Source: Acanthosepion pharaonis (taxonomy: Eukaryota > Mollusca > Cephalopoda > Sepiida > Sepiidae). From it: a stretch of DNA of 64,000 nucleotides. The notes below the pieces were generated by a model. That model saw only the letters and a list, made by a program, of their open reading frames with translations, searched no databases and was not told the DNA's origin. This document shows positions 21,879-32,954 of the stretch, piece after piece. Positions within the stretch are counted from its first letter, which is position 1, and each line of letters begins with the position of its first letter. Made by a program: the position numbers and the translations under genes. The stretch spans positions 407,001-471,000 of the forward strand of contig CAHIKZ030000388.1 of assembly GCA_903632075.3 (NCBI GenBank), given 5' to 3'.

Positions 21879-22235
21879 GCTTACAGCCATATCACATTGA
21901 AACACCAGTTGCTATATGATCACTGAAGTTAAGCAACATCAAGCCTGGTCAGGACTTATAGGCGATTGCTTTGGAATACCAGGTGCTGTATGCTTAAATG
22001 TGCATGTGGTGTAATGAATAATGGCTAAGAATTGTCAATTGGAGAGCCATGTTCCAATTCACTTTGGGTTTGTTATATTCACTTACATACACATACCCTT
22101 GAGAAAGGTATGAATTCACTTCTACCCACCAGTTATGGATTAATTAGTAAGACTTATCACTAAGCCATTATCTACAAAAGAATTCTTACAATCTAAAAAT
22201 ATTTTCTGGCTTTAAATAACCTGAAAAGATTTGAT
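21879..22235 (+). mobile_element. SINE-V with full-length 5S rRNA head
   Basis: 21879-21995 (117 nt) aligns end to end with animal 5S rRNA: GCTTACAGCCATATCAC, GATCACTGAAGTTAAGCAAC, then GGAATACCAGGTGCTGTATG. The 5S internal promoter region (box A, intermediate element, box C) is recognisable although mutated. The tRNA-like head GTGGTGTAATGAATAATGG follows after 10 bp, with box B GTTCCAATTC, and the tail ends CTTACAATCTAAAAATATTT. This copy and the one at 21142 show the same fusion order. Confidence 0.88.
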
Positions 22236-22254
22236 AAATTGTAACCCCCCAAAA

Positions 22255-22475
22255 AAAAACAAAATCACTTCTCTTCTGGTTTCCTAATTTGTAATCAACA
22301 TTGATCTTAAAAATTTAAATGCAATATCAATTGTTATCTTCTGTCTTAACACCTGTTCTTTTATTGTTCCCTCTTCTTAATGTTTTTCCTTTCATTTTAT
22401 ACTTTCACTCACTTGCATCTTAGTGACTTTATTGCCTTGCCTTGGGTGAAATGATTTAAAAACAAATAAATACAA
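22255..22475 (+). mobile_element. LINE-A 3' end fragment
   Basis: Contains the terminal RT codons (a degraded FCPVNFDLKNLNAISI-like stretch), the 3' UTR and CTTAGTGACTTTATTGCC, then GGGTGAAATGATTTAAAA. Confidence 0.75.
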
Positions 22476-22529
22476 TCCATTGCTAAAAACGCCTGGAAAA
22501 TGGACAGCTCCTTGTACTGAACCAGAAAA

Positions 22530-22865
22530 TACCTAATTCCTTCTACGATGCTTCATATTTACAAGAGTCAGAACAGACCAAAAATTGAATATTGCTGCCA
22601 TATCTGGAATGCAGCTTCACAATCCTTATTTTCTAGCCTTAAGAGAGTTCAAAATCATTTTATAGGTTCTTGTACAGGATTAAATTTTCCCACTCTACAT
22701 CCTCTTTCCCCACAGATGCAAAGTTATCATTACTATCACTTGAGGAACTGGGAAAAAAGATGGCTTGTTAATTTCACCACCTTCAAAACTAAACTGCTCT
22801 CTATTAATCATCTGAGAGATCCCATCCTGCCTCTCATAAGTATGGCTGATGCTAACCTCCAGTGA
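22530..22865 (+). pseudogene. LINE-type RT fragment with IEYCCHIWNAA motif
   Basis: The open frame 22548-22865 contains RPKIEYCCHIWNAASQSLFSSLKRVQ, a motif of jockey/CR1-like RT C-terminal regions where (L/I)EY-x-x-x-(I/V)W is followed by a helix that ends in Q-x-x. The second half (PLISMADANLQ) belongs to a LINE-A segment that starts a new fragment here. Confidence 0.7.
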
Positions 22866-23435
22866 CTCATTGCATTTTCTTGGGATAACTTGAAGTGGAA
22901 AGACTATATTGAATTCATTGCTAAGTATGCTGCTAAGAAAGATTTTTTTCACTGTGTCATGCTAGACAATTTCTCTCTCCAGAATCTAGCTTACAGATCT
23001 ATAACTACCATTATTCCATGCTTTGAATATTGCTGCCACATATGGTCTGGTGCTCCTGCTATATATTTAGAGATTCTTGATAAAATCCAAAGAAGAATCT
23101 ATCTTCCATATTTATAAGTCTACTATTCATCCATGCTTTGCTGCCATATATGGAAATGACTAAATGTCACCATAAGTTCTATGCTGTTTCTTTTCTTGTG
23201 GAACTCATCTGGCTCCATGTTTTCCAGCCAACTTTAATCTTCAAAAATTTAAATACAATGTCAATCACTTTCTATTGTCTTCCTGATTACATTTCTTTTG
23301 TTCTCACTCCTTAGTAATGATTCAGTTTTCTAATGCTTTCATACCCTGTAACCCCTTATGTCTTAATGGCTTTACTAACTTGCTTGGAGTGAAATCAATT
23401 ATAAAAGAAAAAAGAAATTCTCAAATGATCTTTAC
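22850..23435 (+). pseudogene. LINE-A RT fragment through 3' end
   Basis: Starts in the RT region before the EYCCHIW motif (DNLKWKDYIEFIAKYAAKKDFF), continues to CFEYCCHIWSGAPAIYLEILDKIQRR, then jumps at about 23105 to the 3' UTR with AACCCCTTATGTCTTAATGG and TTGGAGTGAAATCA. The central C-terminal part is deleted. The same SKKxxF-type region appears at 24050-24180. Confidence 0.75.
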
Positions 23436-23439
23436 TTTC

Positions 23440-23665
23440 ACCAGTTCAGCTAGGCTGACCATGTCAACTGAGTTAAATCACTCACACTTCCTCCATATTC
23501 CATTTGTAAAGAGGAAGTTCCATAGAATCTACACCTCTTCAACAGTCACTATTTATCCTTCATAATCTTCAATTCTTACCACCTATCTCATTCATATCTC
23601 ACACCATATTCTGTAACCCTCTACCAGGCGTTATCTAGGTTCATAAAAACCCAAGGATAGCTGTC
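23440..23665 (+). pseudogene. LINE-C fragment
   Basis: The frame 23317-23565 ends with HFLHIPFVKRKFHRI, matching the LINE-C motif IPLVRRKFH. The 3' end GTAACCCTCTACCAGG is followed by a remnant of the family terminus. LINE-A runs directly into it. Confidence 0.65.
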
Positions 23666-23794
23666 TAAATAAGCACTTGCAAGATGAAATAAAACAATTA
23701 ATAAAATATGTGCATTGTATTTTAGTTTATTTTGGGTTCAATGAAGCTGTAAGATTTGAAAATATTCTATTTACTTTTCTGCTTGAATTTCTAG

Positions 23795-23890
23795 GAGTAT
23801 TTGCAGCCTGACTGATGTTCTTGTCTTTTTTGTTACCATCATATTTTCAGATGTTGTGGCCGCCAGCCTTCTTCAGGTGCCTACGGGTAA
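23795..23890 (-). mobile_element. SINE-A tail fragment
   Basis: The reverse complement has CACCTGAAGAAGGCTGGCGG and a CACAACATCTGAAAATATG variant of the tail domain. Only about 60 bp is convincing. Confidence 0.6.
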
Positions 23891-24024
23891 TTCATGGTAT
23901 AGAGTTACAGAATGAGGTATATGATATAAATGTAACAGGAGGTGGTGAACATTAGGAGGATAAAAATTGATTTACCCTTAACTTGAAGTACATTAGTATC
24001 AGTTGGCAAAAAATACTTAAGTTA

Positions 24025-24742
24025 TTAAGCATGGCTGATGCTAACCTCCTGGAGAAGGATTCATTACATGTTCTCAAGCTAATGTTTTCAGCTGACAGAG
24101 TGTAAAGATTATATTGAATTAATTGCTAGCAAATTTGGTTTACAATTTTTCTCAGCAGAATCTATCTTACACATTTATAAGTTTATCCATGCTTTGAATA
24201 TTGCTATCACGTCTGGTCTGATACTTCTATGTATTTAGATATTCTTGATAAAATCCAAAGAACCTGCAATATTATCGGCCTTAACCTATCATCTCAGCTT
24301 CAGTCACTTTCCAATTGCCATAATGTAGCTTCCTCTTGCCTTTTCTATAAATATTTTCATGGTAATTGTTCTGATGAGATTTCCTCTTTGGTACATAGAA
24401 ATTATGAATTTAAGCGCAGTATTAGATTGGGGGCAAGGTCTCATCATTTTACACTTGAAATGGCTAGATGGAATTGTAAGGTCTATGCTAACAGTTTCGT
24501 CTATCACACTTCTCACTTGTATAACTCCCTTCTGGCCACTTGCTTTCCAGTCAACTTTGATCTTCAAAAATTTAAATGCAATATTAATTTTTATTTTCTA
24601 TCTTCTTAATTCTTGTTCTTTTATTGTTTCCTCTCTTTTAATAATATGGTTTTTCTTTTACTTTTTCACACTCAGTAACTCTTTCCATCTTAGTGGCTTT
24701 ATTCCCTTGCTTGGGGTGAAATAATTAAAAAAAAAATTGTCA
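24025..24742 (+). pseudogene. LINE-A RT C-terminus, 3' UTR and terminus
   Basis: The most complete LINE-A in the window. Starts at MADANLLEKD, passes a degraded FEYCYHVWSD region, then an open frame (24229-24609) with YLDILDKIQRTCNIIGLNL, SCLFYKYFHGNCSDEISSLV, EFKRSIRLGARSHHFTLEMARW and SHTSHLYNS-like sequence (frame uncertain) to FDLQKFKCNINFYFLSS stop. Ends CTTAGTGGCTTTATTCCC, GCTTGGGGTGAAATAATT, A-run. The 5' part is missing. Confidence 0.85.
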
Positions 24743-24744
24743 AA

Positions 24745-25325
24745 AATTAATTACTGTGGTCTGTGTTTGTTTTGTTTGATGGCACATCAACCTCAAAGGA
24801 TCAGTGGTCCATGTTGAAATATGTGTGAAATCATGACAATGTGCAAAGAATTCACAGCTTTTAAAGTTAGGCAAAAGTGAATCCCCTTTTAAAAATATCA
24901 AATATAATCCTTTTGTATTCCACTAAAGTTTTCTTAATGAAATAATTGGTTATTTCAATAATTAAATTTGTTTGCTTCTCATTACTTTGAGCTGTGAATC
25001 GTTCAAATCTTTCTATGATGGCCGTCACATTTCAGCAAAGCGTTTGATTTTTTTTCTTGTAAAAAAAAAAAAAATAGACTCATTCTATAAATCTAATTAT
25101 TTTTAAACTAATTTGCTTTTAAGTTCAATCTCATTTTTGTCATGAGTAGTTTGACAGCATCAAATCTTTTCAAGGTAATAGGAAAATCATAAGTCAAATA
25201 TAGAAAGCTTGTTAAGAGAATTTTTTTTCCATTGCTGGCGTCAAATACATTTTATGACAAAGTGTCAGGTTTTAGAGATATCAGTTGAGACAAATTGATT
25301 TTTTTCTCTCTCTAACCACCGCACA
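24745..25325. other. Unassigned AT-rich sequence
   Basis: Opens with the GTTTG-GATGGCACATCAACCTCAA start motif of the repeat seen at 5687 and 31090. The rest has no recognised feature. Confidence 0.45.
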
Positions 25326-25329
25326 ACCC

Positions 25330-25715
25330 CTTTCCCCACAGATGAAACATCACAAGCCTCTCGCTACTATTTCAATTTCCGTGGCAGGTGTTCTGACAAG
25401 ATATATTCTTTAGTTCCACCAGCCCTGACCTATACAACTGGGACCCACTATGCTGCATATACACGTGTGAATTATCCCCCCCCACATTATATTCCATTAC
25501 TAAGAAGTTCTACTTGAACAGCTTCTACCAAAGAATTAATACTGGCAGGATGTTTTACCAATAACTACCTCTTCAAGACAAGCGTTAACTGTTTGACAAA
25601 GCCTCATGAAATTCACTTCTTACACTCATACAACACCACATAGTAACCTTCTACCTTGAGTGGCTCTAGAGCCTTGTATTGGACGAACATTAGGATTAAA
25701 AAAATAATGTGTTAT
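25330..25715 (+). pseudogene. LINE-C RT C-terminus and 3' end
   Basis: Broken frames give ASRYYFNFRGRCSDKIYSLVPP, a degraded YPPPHYIPLLRS segment and a CFTNNYLFKTSVNCL segment (the F-x-x-x-Y-N-L-x-x-F-K-x-x-V-N pattern), then the terminus AACCTTCTACCTTGAGTGG and CTCTAGAGCCTTGTATTGG. Comparable to 43190-43470. Confidence 0.75.
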
Positions 25716-26590
25716 TGAAAATATTGAATCTATTATAAAAATTGATTTAAAATCTACAAGAATTTTAATATTTTTTTAATTTTAATATTATTTATTTTTA
25801 ATGATTTCATCCCAAGTAAAGGTGAAAATGACATTAGTACACCTGGGGGGGATGTGTGTCAAAGAAAACACATTAAATAAGAAATGTTTGACAGACTTGA
25901 TTACTCTCTCTATTGTTCTCACTCCTTAGTAATGTTTCTCTTTTTTCTTATTCCTTTACACTCAGTAACCCCTTGTGCCTTAGTGGCTTATATATATATA
26001 AAAATAATGATGTTATTTCATAATCTGTATGGCTAATTCCAAAGAGGATATAGATCCAGAGAGAGCTTGATGTAATAACAGAGCAAATAATAATTACTTT
26101 ATATGTATCCAAATTTAAATGTGTCTGCTGAAATGCAAAGTAAAAAGAGAATGAGGCAAGAAATCGCCCAGTATTTATAGTGTAGGGAGAGCGTCCCCTA
26201 GTGGACAATTAGGAAATTAAGGAGGATTTAACTCCGACAAACTCTTTGCTATTTTGTTTAGTTTCTTGTAAATAGTTTTGTTTTCATATTGTAAATACTG
26301 ATTGGGGCTAGTTTTTAAATTGTTGTTTTGTTCCCCTCCCCCCACAGACAATGAATTGTACATATGGTGTTTAGTTTGGACTTTCATGGAGACAATGAGG
26401 TATTATGGTGAATGTAGTAAGAAAGGTAAGTAAGAATGTGTTGTTTTGGTGTTAAGAATATTGTGGTATGTTTGGGTCAGTGTTTGTGGCTAGCTAAGTT
26501 TAACGTTAAGACAGAAGAAAACTGTCCTTTTCCCCATTCCCCCTTTTTGGCCTTGTGCCACATTTATGTACATAGCAGAATAAATATGGT
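25716..26590. other. Unassigned sequence with LINE-A 3' scrap
   Basis: 25905-25992 is a LINE-A terminus (CTTTACACTCAGTAACCCC, TTGTGCCTTAGTGGCTTA) that runs into (TA)n. The rest is AT-rich; 26320-26500 has no recognised feature. Confidence 0.5.
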
Positions 26591-26594
26591 TCCT

Positions 26595-26950
26595 CTCTAT
26601 GGAACCTAAAGTTTTTGAATTTAAGTGCAGTACCAGACTGGTGGCAAGATCTCATCAGTTTACAGTTGAGCTGGCTAGAGGTAGCCATAAATTCTACACT
26701 AATGGTTTCTTTTCTTGCACTTCTTGCTTGTGGAACACTTTTCCAGCTCCATGCTTTCCAGCCAACTTTAATCTGCAAAAATTTAAATGCAATGTCAATT
26801 GCTATCTACTGTCCCCCTGATTACTCTCTTCTCTTTCTGCTCATAATTATTGTTTCTATTCCTAATTCTTCCACACCCTGTAACCCCTTGTGTTTTAGTT
26901 GCTTCACTGCATAGCTTGGGGTGATAATGATTAAAAAAAAAACAAAAAAA
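26595..26950 (+). pseudogene. LINE-A RT C-terminal end and 3' UTR
   Basis: The frame 26599-26820 reads EFKCSTRLVARSHQFTVELARGSHKFYTN, FFSCTSCLWNTFPAPCFPANFNLQKFKCNVNCYLLSP stop. The 3' UTR ends with CTTGTGTTTTAGTTGC and GCTTGGGGTGATAATGATT and A-runs. A LINE-C terminus scrap (AAGTGGCCCTTGGGCTTTG) follows at 26972. Confidence 0.85.
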
Positions 26951-27299
26951 CAAATCTTTCTATCACAAGTGGCCCTTGGGCTTTGTACAGAGAGTGAACA
27001 ACGTTGTAAAAAAAAATAAAGAAATAAAATAGATGTTTAAGCTTACTTTTTTTAAAAAAATAAATTTTTATTCATTTACATCTAATATATAAATCTTAAA
27101 GTTTGCATGTTTGTCTACTCAAAGCCTTAAAATTAATTGAACTGATTACATCAAATTATACCAGCATTTGTTTTAGAACTTGCCCAACTTAGTTTTTGCT
27201 TTATGGAGGAAGTTTTAATATTCAGCATCATGAATAAAATTCTGAAAATTAATCAATCATCTTTTGTGATCTTTATGAATAAGCAAATTTTACTTTGTA

Positions 27300-27525
27300 T
27301 TTGCTTCTTCTCTCACACTTCTCACTTGTGGAACTCTTTTAGTCTCCCAGTCAACTTTGACCTTCAAAAATTTAAATGTAATACAAATCGTTACCTCCCG
27401 ATTTCCTTGAAATTGGTCCTTTTGTTGTGTTCTCTCTCTCTCTCCTCGATATTCATTTTCTTAGTAACCCCTTGATTTTTAATGGTTTTATCTCCTTATT
27501 TTGGGTGAAATGATAAAAAGAAAAA
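27300..27525 (+). pseudogene. LINE-A 3' end
   Basis: Frame includes FFSHTSHLWNSFSLPVNFDLQKFKCNTNRYLP, then 3' UTR with AACCCCTTGATTTTTAATGG and TTTTGGGTGAAATGATAAAA. Confidence 0.8.
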
Positions 27526-27539
27526 AACTGCCACGTCTC

Positions 27540-28055
27540 TTCTGGATTGGATGATCATTATTCTCCACAACTTCCTATCTTTGTCCTATTATCCATACAC
27601 ACAAATGTTAAGAGAATTATTTACTGTAATTAGATAGATTATTTGTTTCCTTGGTTCCTCAATGTCTTGCAAATGTCAAATTCTCTAAGCCTTCTTTCCT
27701 TATATGTCTCCGAAATTTCAAAATGTCGCTTTTTGATTCTTCGTATAAATCTCCTGCCTTTTCCATTATTCTTAAAACTTTCAACCACATCACGCTAAAA
27801 CAGTTTCCTGTATGATTATGATTCTACAAACTTTGTCCTGCTATCCATTACCACAAGTGTTGAAGGTTACCTACTGTGTTTTCTGCTCCTCTTAATGTCA
27901 ATACAGGCTATGTTAGATTTTTCAGACACTTTCCATATTAGGAGTCCCAGTAATTTCAAACAGCCTCTATATACACTTTTTCTATGTGCCATGAACTTTC
28001 AGGTTGTTGAGGATTATGGCTCTTCACTACTTCCTATCCTTTGTAATATCCCTCG
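27540..28055 (-). pseudogene. RTE-like LINE C-terminal fragments
   Basis: The reverse complement contains GAAATTTCGGAGACATATAA, AAGGCTTAGAGAATTTGAC and blocks matching the KRQ-KFLG and GLENL region seen at 15190-15250. A further piece near 27990-28050 repeats the GGAAGTAGTGAAGAGCCATAA-like terminal block, so at least two fragments are joined. Confidence 0.65.
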
Positions 28056-28069
28056 TATTCACAGTTCAT

Positions 28070-28185
28070 ACATTTTTTTTTATTGTTCTCACCCCTTAAT
28101 ATTTTTTCTCTCATATTTTTAGTAACCCCTTGCATCTTAGTGGCTTTATTGCCTTGCTTGGAGTGAAAAGATTAAAAAATAATCT
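28070..28185 (+). mobile_element. LINE-A 3' terminus
   Basis: TTATTGTTCTCACCCCTTAA, AACCCCTTGCATCTTAGTGG, CTTTATTGCCTTGCTTGG then AGTGAAAAGATTAAAAAA: the standard LINE-A end without coding sequence. Confidence 0.8.
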
Positions 28186-28189
28186 TGAA

Positions 28190-29058
28190 GAAAAAAATGG
28201 GATATATAAACAAATTTTTTTTTTTTTTAATTGATTTTTTGCATTATTTCAAATCACTGGAAGAAAAAAAAAAAAATCACATACAAGAATCAAAAGGAAT
28301 TTTGTGAGACAAAAAAAACAAAAACAAACAAAAAACAAAAAAAAAAAAAACAAAACATTTATAAAAAAACTGTATTTTTTGGTAGCATCATGTAAAAACA
28401 GAAAAAAAAAGCCCTGAAAAACATTACAAAAATATTTCATTTATGAATAAATAACTAATTCAAAAGAAACAGTGTTGAATTTCCAATAATGTGATTGGTA
28501 AGAAATAAATTTAATAAAGAAAAAGAAAAGAATTTATAAACAAATCTACTTTTCAATAAAAATCAATTAAGAGTTTTGCAAGCAAATAGACTAGAGAAAA
28601 ATTGTCTACAGCATACAAACAATGAAGAAAATAACTAACATTAAAATCATCTAAAGTACATCAAAGCATTCACAGCTCTTGAATAGTCATGGGAAATATT
28701 TGGAAAAATGTCAACATTTTATCTAGGAAAAAAAGCAAACCATTCACCCCACAAAATAATGTCTAAAACATTGTTGAACAAGTAACTCCTTAATCTGAAT
28801 GGTTTTTCAATATAGCTGACAATTGTTTTACTCAGAGTCAAAGAATTGAAAGTTGATAAAAGATAGAATTGAAAGAATTGAAATGTTTCTTGCTCCATTT
28901 TCTGATTTTCGAATAATTACAAACACTGAAAAACAGCAACACCCAATGTTGAAAACAATTGGTCTATTGTTGGCTGTATATAATTTACAGTGAGAGTAAT
29001 TCTCGTGTAGGAAGCCGGGGTGTGTTGTTAGTATGGACTGTAATGCCCTCCCCAACAT
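28190..29058. other. Unassigned AT-rich sequence
   Basis: Poly-A and poly-T runs (28210-28380) and no recognised gene. ORFs are short and low-complexity. Confidence 0.45.
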
Positions 29059-29720
29059 GAGGAAAAGTAAAAAATGAAAAGTAAAAAATGAAAAGTAAAA
29101 AATGAAAAGTAAAAAAATGAAAAGTAAAAATGAAAAGTAAAAAAAATGAAAAATGAAAAGTAAAAAATGAAAAGTAAAAAATGAAAAGTAAAAAATGAAA
29201 AGTAAAAAATGAAAAGTAAAAAATGAAAAGTAAAAAATGAAAAGTAAAAAATGAAAAGTAAAAAATGAAAAGTAAAAAATGAAAAGTAAAAAATGAAAAA
29301 TGAAAAAAATGAAAAAAAAATGAAAAGTAAAAAAATGAAAAGTAAAAAATGAAAAGTAAAAAATGAAAAGTAAAAAATGAAAAGTAAAAATGAAAAGTAA
29401 AAATGAAAAGTAAAAAAAATGAAAAGTAAAAAATGAAAAGTAAAAAATGAAAAAAAAATGAAAAGTAAAAAATGAAAAGTAAAAATGAAAAGTAAAAAAA
29501 TGAAAAGTAAAAATGAAAAGTAAAAATGAAAAGTAAAAATGAAAAAAAAAAATGAAAAGTAAAAAATGAAAAGTAAAAAAAAATGAAAAGCAAAAAATGA
29601 AAAGTAAAAATGAAAAGTAAAAAATGAAAAGTAAAAAAATGAAAAGTAAAAAATGAAAAGTAAAAAAAATGAAAAGTAAAAAAAATGAAAAAAAAATGAA
29701 AAGTAAAAATGAAAAAAAAT
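29059..29720. repeat. 14-bp satellite (AAAAGTAAAAAATG)n
   Basis: Roughly 45 units of AAAAGTAAAAAATG with occasional A-run length changes and dropped GTAA segments. Because 14 is not a multiple of 3 and the complement lacks in-phase stops, the minus strand reads as a 347-residue Phe/Leu-rich frame (28985-30028), which is an artefact. Confidence 0.95.
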
Positions 29721-29721
29721 G

Positions 29722-29752
<31 letters not shown>

Positions 29753-30000
29753 AAAGAAAAAGAGAAAAGGAGAAGAGAAAAAAAAAAAAAGAAAAGGAGA
29801 AGAGAAAGAGAAAAGGAGAAGAGAAAAAGAGAAAAGGAGAAGAGAAAAAGAGAAAAGGAGAAAAAGAGAAAAGGAGAAGAGAAAAAGAGAAAAGGAGAAG
29901 AGAAAAAGAGAAAAGGAGAAGAAGAGAGAAAAAGAAAAGGAGAAGAAGAGAGAAAAGAGAAGAGAGAAAAGAGAAAACAAGAAAGAAAGAGAAAACAAAA
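29721..30000. repeat. Pure purine tract (GAAAAG/GGAGAAGAG units)
   Basis: About 280 bp composed almost only of A and G on the plus strand, with a roughly 20-bp motif AAAAGGAGAAGAGAAAAAGA. Apparent Lys/Arg/Glu proteins on the plus strand are artefacts. Confidence 0.95.
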
Positions 30001-30237
30001 ACAATCTACTATGGATATTTATTTTCATTTTCTAACAGGAAAAGTCCAGAGCTTTAAAATCTCCGGGAAAGAAAAACAAACTAACAGGATTTCCTTTAAT
30101 AAAAATACAACAGGATTGGCCAAACTTGCCTAATGGAGGAGTATATATGAACTATTTGAGAGATGCAAGACATACAAAAAAAATTGAAATATATTTGTTC
30201 TTTTTGTCTAGTCTTACTTTATAATGAGATGTGACCC

Positions 30238-30255
30238 CCCTCTCTCTCTCTCTCA

Positions 30256-30287
<32 letters not shown>

Positions 30288-30288
30288 A
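30238..30288. repeat. (CT)n and (GT)n microsatellite
   Basis: CT run at about 30240-30254 followed by GT run at about 30259-30287. Confidence 0.95.
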
Positions 30289-30643
30289 TAAGTATGTTTG
30301 TTTAAACTTTTAGATAAGTTATATAAAGGAGTAGGAATTTGAGAACTTATGAGACCTAGCAGGAAGTTAGGCTTATAGGTTTTAACATTTTTGTATAAAT
30401 AACTGGGTGTATATATATATGAGAGGTAACAATATATATTTTTATATATCAAGAACAGTATTGGGGATGTTGGGTTGACTGTAGAGTGGAAAATAAGTCT
30501 TCCCTGATAAGACGACCATGTTAATGATTTTGAACTCTCTCCAGGCAGGAAATCAAAAACTGGGCAGCTCCAAAACCAGATATAGTAGCACCACTCCATT
30601 TTTGGTTTGAATGGAAAACATCATCTGTACTTTGGCCACTTCA

Positions 30644-30810
30644 ATGTGGTGTAATGGCTAGCATGCTTGTCTCATTAGAACAATTACAAATGAATAGTGA
30701 GTTTGATCCTCACTGGGTGCCCCATATTTTCAGCCTTGTGTCACATCTATGCAATGCTTAGAAAAATTACCATAACATCCTAACCTGGGATTCCCAAAAT
30801 AGAAATGTTC
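30644..30810 (+). mobile_element. SINE-W copy, tRNA-like head
   Basis: AATGTGGTGTAATGGCTAGC (box A), GTGAGTTTGATCCTCAC (box B), then CAGCCTTGTGTCACATC. The head matches the minus-strand copy at 42245-42330. The tRNA-like part resembles a tRNA-Val-type head. Confidence 0.7.
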
Positions 30811-31084
30811 AGAAAGTGTCATGAGCCAAAAAGGGTGCTGTAGGGCACAGTTAGAGAAAGGTGACAGTAGGGTGACATTAAAACCCGAGTAATAAATCAT
30901 TTTTTTTTTCTGGTTTGGGCATGAGGAAAACTGGCCGGTAAAGTGACGTTAGAATCAAGTTAAAATCCACTTAAGGAACATATTTGCTCTACAAAGAATT
31001 AAAGACAAGATTTATACATGAATGTCAAGTTTTATCTTATTGTATTGTTTGAGGTTAAAAGTCCAAACGTTGGCTTATATTCCC

Positions 31085-31560
31085 CTGATTTGGTTTGTTT
31101 AACGGCATTTCAAAATATTTATGGGTCATTTAATGCCGAAATTTAAGTTTTTGGGGAGCTTTGATAATTTTTTTTTCAAAGATGTATTGCTTTTAATTTT
31201 TTCTTCCTTTTCAAGTAAAATATTATTGGTAATATATTTTTTTTTTCCATTATGAAATGTATTACTAGTATTCTTATGGCAAAAATGTATTTTTATATTT
31301 CATAATGTTTTCTCCCCAGTTTGGGCAGGGTTCACTATTTGTCTATAGCTGGGATCCTTAAGAGGTGTTAGCAACCAGAGATAGGCTAGACCTGAGAACT
31401 ATAGCAATTAAGAGGTGATTCTATGCTCCTCAAAACCTCCCAAGCAGAGTCATTGCTGCTGGATGTAGTTTGTTATCTTGCCTTAACATTATCTGGAGAA
31501 GCCACGGCACATGCTAGCCACATCAGATAGCCAATGTCTGCAGAGGCTGTCACACTAGTT
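31085..31560 (+). repeat. Unclassified repeat, same family as 5665
   Basis: Parallel blocks to 5687-6030: GGCATTTCAAAATATTTATGG start, AGTTTGGGCAGGGTTCACTA, CTATAGCTGGGATCC, AGCAATTAAGAGGTGATTC, and CATTGCTGCTGGATGTAG. Divergence is substantial. Confidence 0.65.
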
Positions 31561-31789
31561 TCGTAAATGTAGCAATATAACCATGGACGTTTGTCTGGTG
31601 GCATAAAAGTTTAGGAAATATTTGTCTAAACAATAGCACTATTTTTGTGAAGTTTCGGTGAGCAGTGGGTGGAATATGGTATGTTTTGTCTTTGGCAAGA
31701 AAGAGTGATAAGTAAGAAATTTATATGAAAAGTCCGTCTGCAGCCAACAGAAAAATGGTGGGTATTCAGTAAAATAAACTTAGGCCGGA

Positions 31790-32145
31790 AGGCTCAAATT
31801 CACTTTTCTTTGATATTGAGTCATTGCCAAAATTTACTGCTAGAAAAGTTGCTTTTGTCAGATAATTATTTCTTGCCAGAAATTATCTTGCACATTTCAA
31901 AGTCTACCATTTGTTCATGCATTGGTCTGGTGCTTCTGCTATTTTCCTTGAGATGCTGGACAAAATCCAAAGAAGCTGCTATATTATCTGTCCCAACCTG
32001 GCATTGCATCTTCAATCTCTTTCCTTCTGCTGTAACATAACTTCCCAGTGCTTTTTCCATAATTATTCCCAATGCAATATTTCTGATGAGCTTACAATCT
32101 AAAAAATATTTTCTGGCATTAAATAAGCTGTAAAGGGTTTTAAAT
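31790..32145 (+). pseudogene. LINE-A RT fragment fused to a SINE-V tail
   Basis: Contains CSCIGLVLLLF-region frame shifts of the WSGASAIFLEMLDKIQRSCYIICPNLALHLQSLS motif (31911-32000). At about 32090 the LINE stops and the SINE-V terminus CTTACAATCTAAAAAATATT, TTCTGGCATTAAATAAGCTG follows, with the TTAAATAAGCT part repeated three times to 32175. Confidence 0.75.
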
Positions 32146-32219
32146 AAGCTTTTTAAATGGCTTTAAATAAGCTGAAAACTGTAAAAAACAAATCAATCAA
32201 TAAAACTTCCACGGTTCTC

Positions 32220-32650
32220 AAATGTTTAGTCCTTGGTAATCTCAGGAGCCTTCTGTAGAACCATGTCTTTGTTGACACAAGTTGTCTCTTCATCTGTGAG
32301 GAAATTGTCCAGAATTCACTGCCATGTAGGAGGATTGATCTTTGTTTTTATGGAAATTTTCCTGTTTCTTCTTACCTTGCTTAGTTTGGGGGAGGCACCT
32401 TTCACTGTTCTGGTGCTCGTATTTTCCTGTTTCTTAATACTTTGTTTAGTTTTTGGAAGGCATCTTTTGTTATTTTAATGTGCCTTCAGATTTTGATGTC
32501 ACATTTTCCATCCTCTGTTAAAATATTTTCCAGATATTTAAACTTCTGTACTTGTTTGATTTTGGCATCTCCAATTTGTAGTTCCTATCATGAGCTTTTT
32601 CTCTTGCTAAAAACCATACATTATATCTTTTCGCAGCAAAAGCATTTAAA
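32220..32650 (-). pseudogene. RTE-like LINE RT fragment
   Basis: The reverse complement includes AAATATCTGGAAAATATT, AGAGGATGGAAAATGTGAC (the EDGKCD block) and a TACATGGCAGTGAATTCTGG block (YGSE-W), with the ACAAAGTATTAAGAAACAGG segment duplicated. Frame is broken. Confidence 0.75.
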
Positions 32651-32954
32651 TTCATAACATTATTTTTAATTTTTTACTAATGGCTTAGTAGTGAATTTAT
32701 TTTTTTACTATTGGCTTAGTAGTGAATTTCTTCCTTTATGATTTATTCCTCAAGTATTTATTTTTAGCAACAACAATAATAAAAAATGTTTTCATATATT
32801 TAATGATAATTTTCTATAGTTAATTCTTTTCTTATTTATTGATTCATTTCTATTATTGTCATTAAAGTAATAAGTTAAAATGATACATTTGATAACAAAC
32901 TGTTCACTCCGACATCCAGTGTAAAATATATGTGGTCGTTTCTTGTCATAGTAG

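Noticed and set aside
21879..21995. Functional 5S rRNA gene
   Set aside because: Full length but carries multiple substitutions in conserved positions, no terminator directly after, and is fused to a tRNA-like SINE.
28985..30028. 347-residue minus-strand ORF rich in Phe, Leu and Ser
   Set aside because: It is the translation of a 14-bp A-rich satellite and a purine tract, which lack stops on that strand. No start context, no domain.
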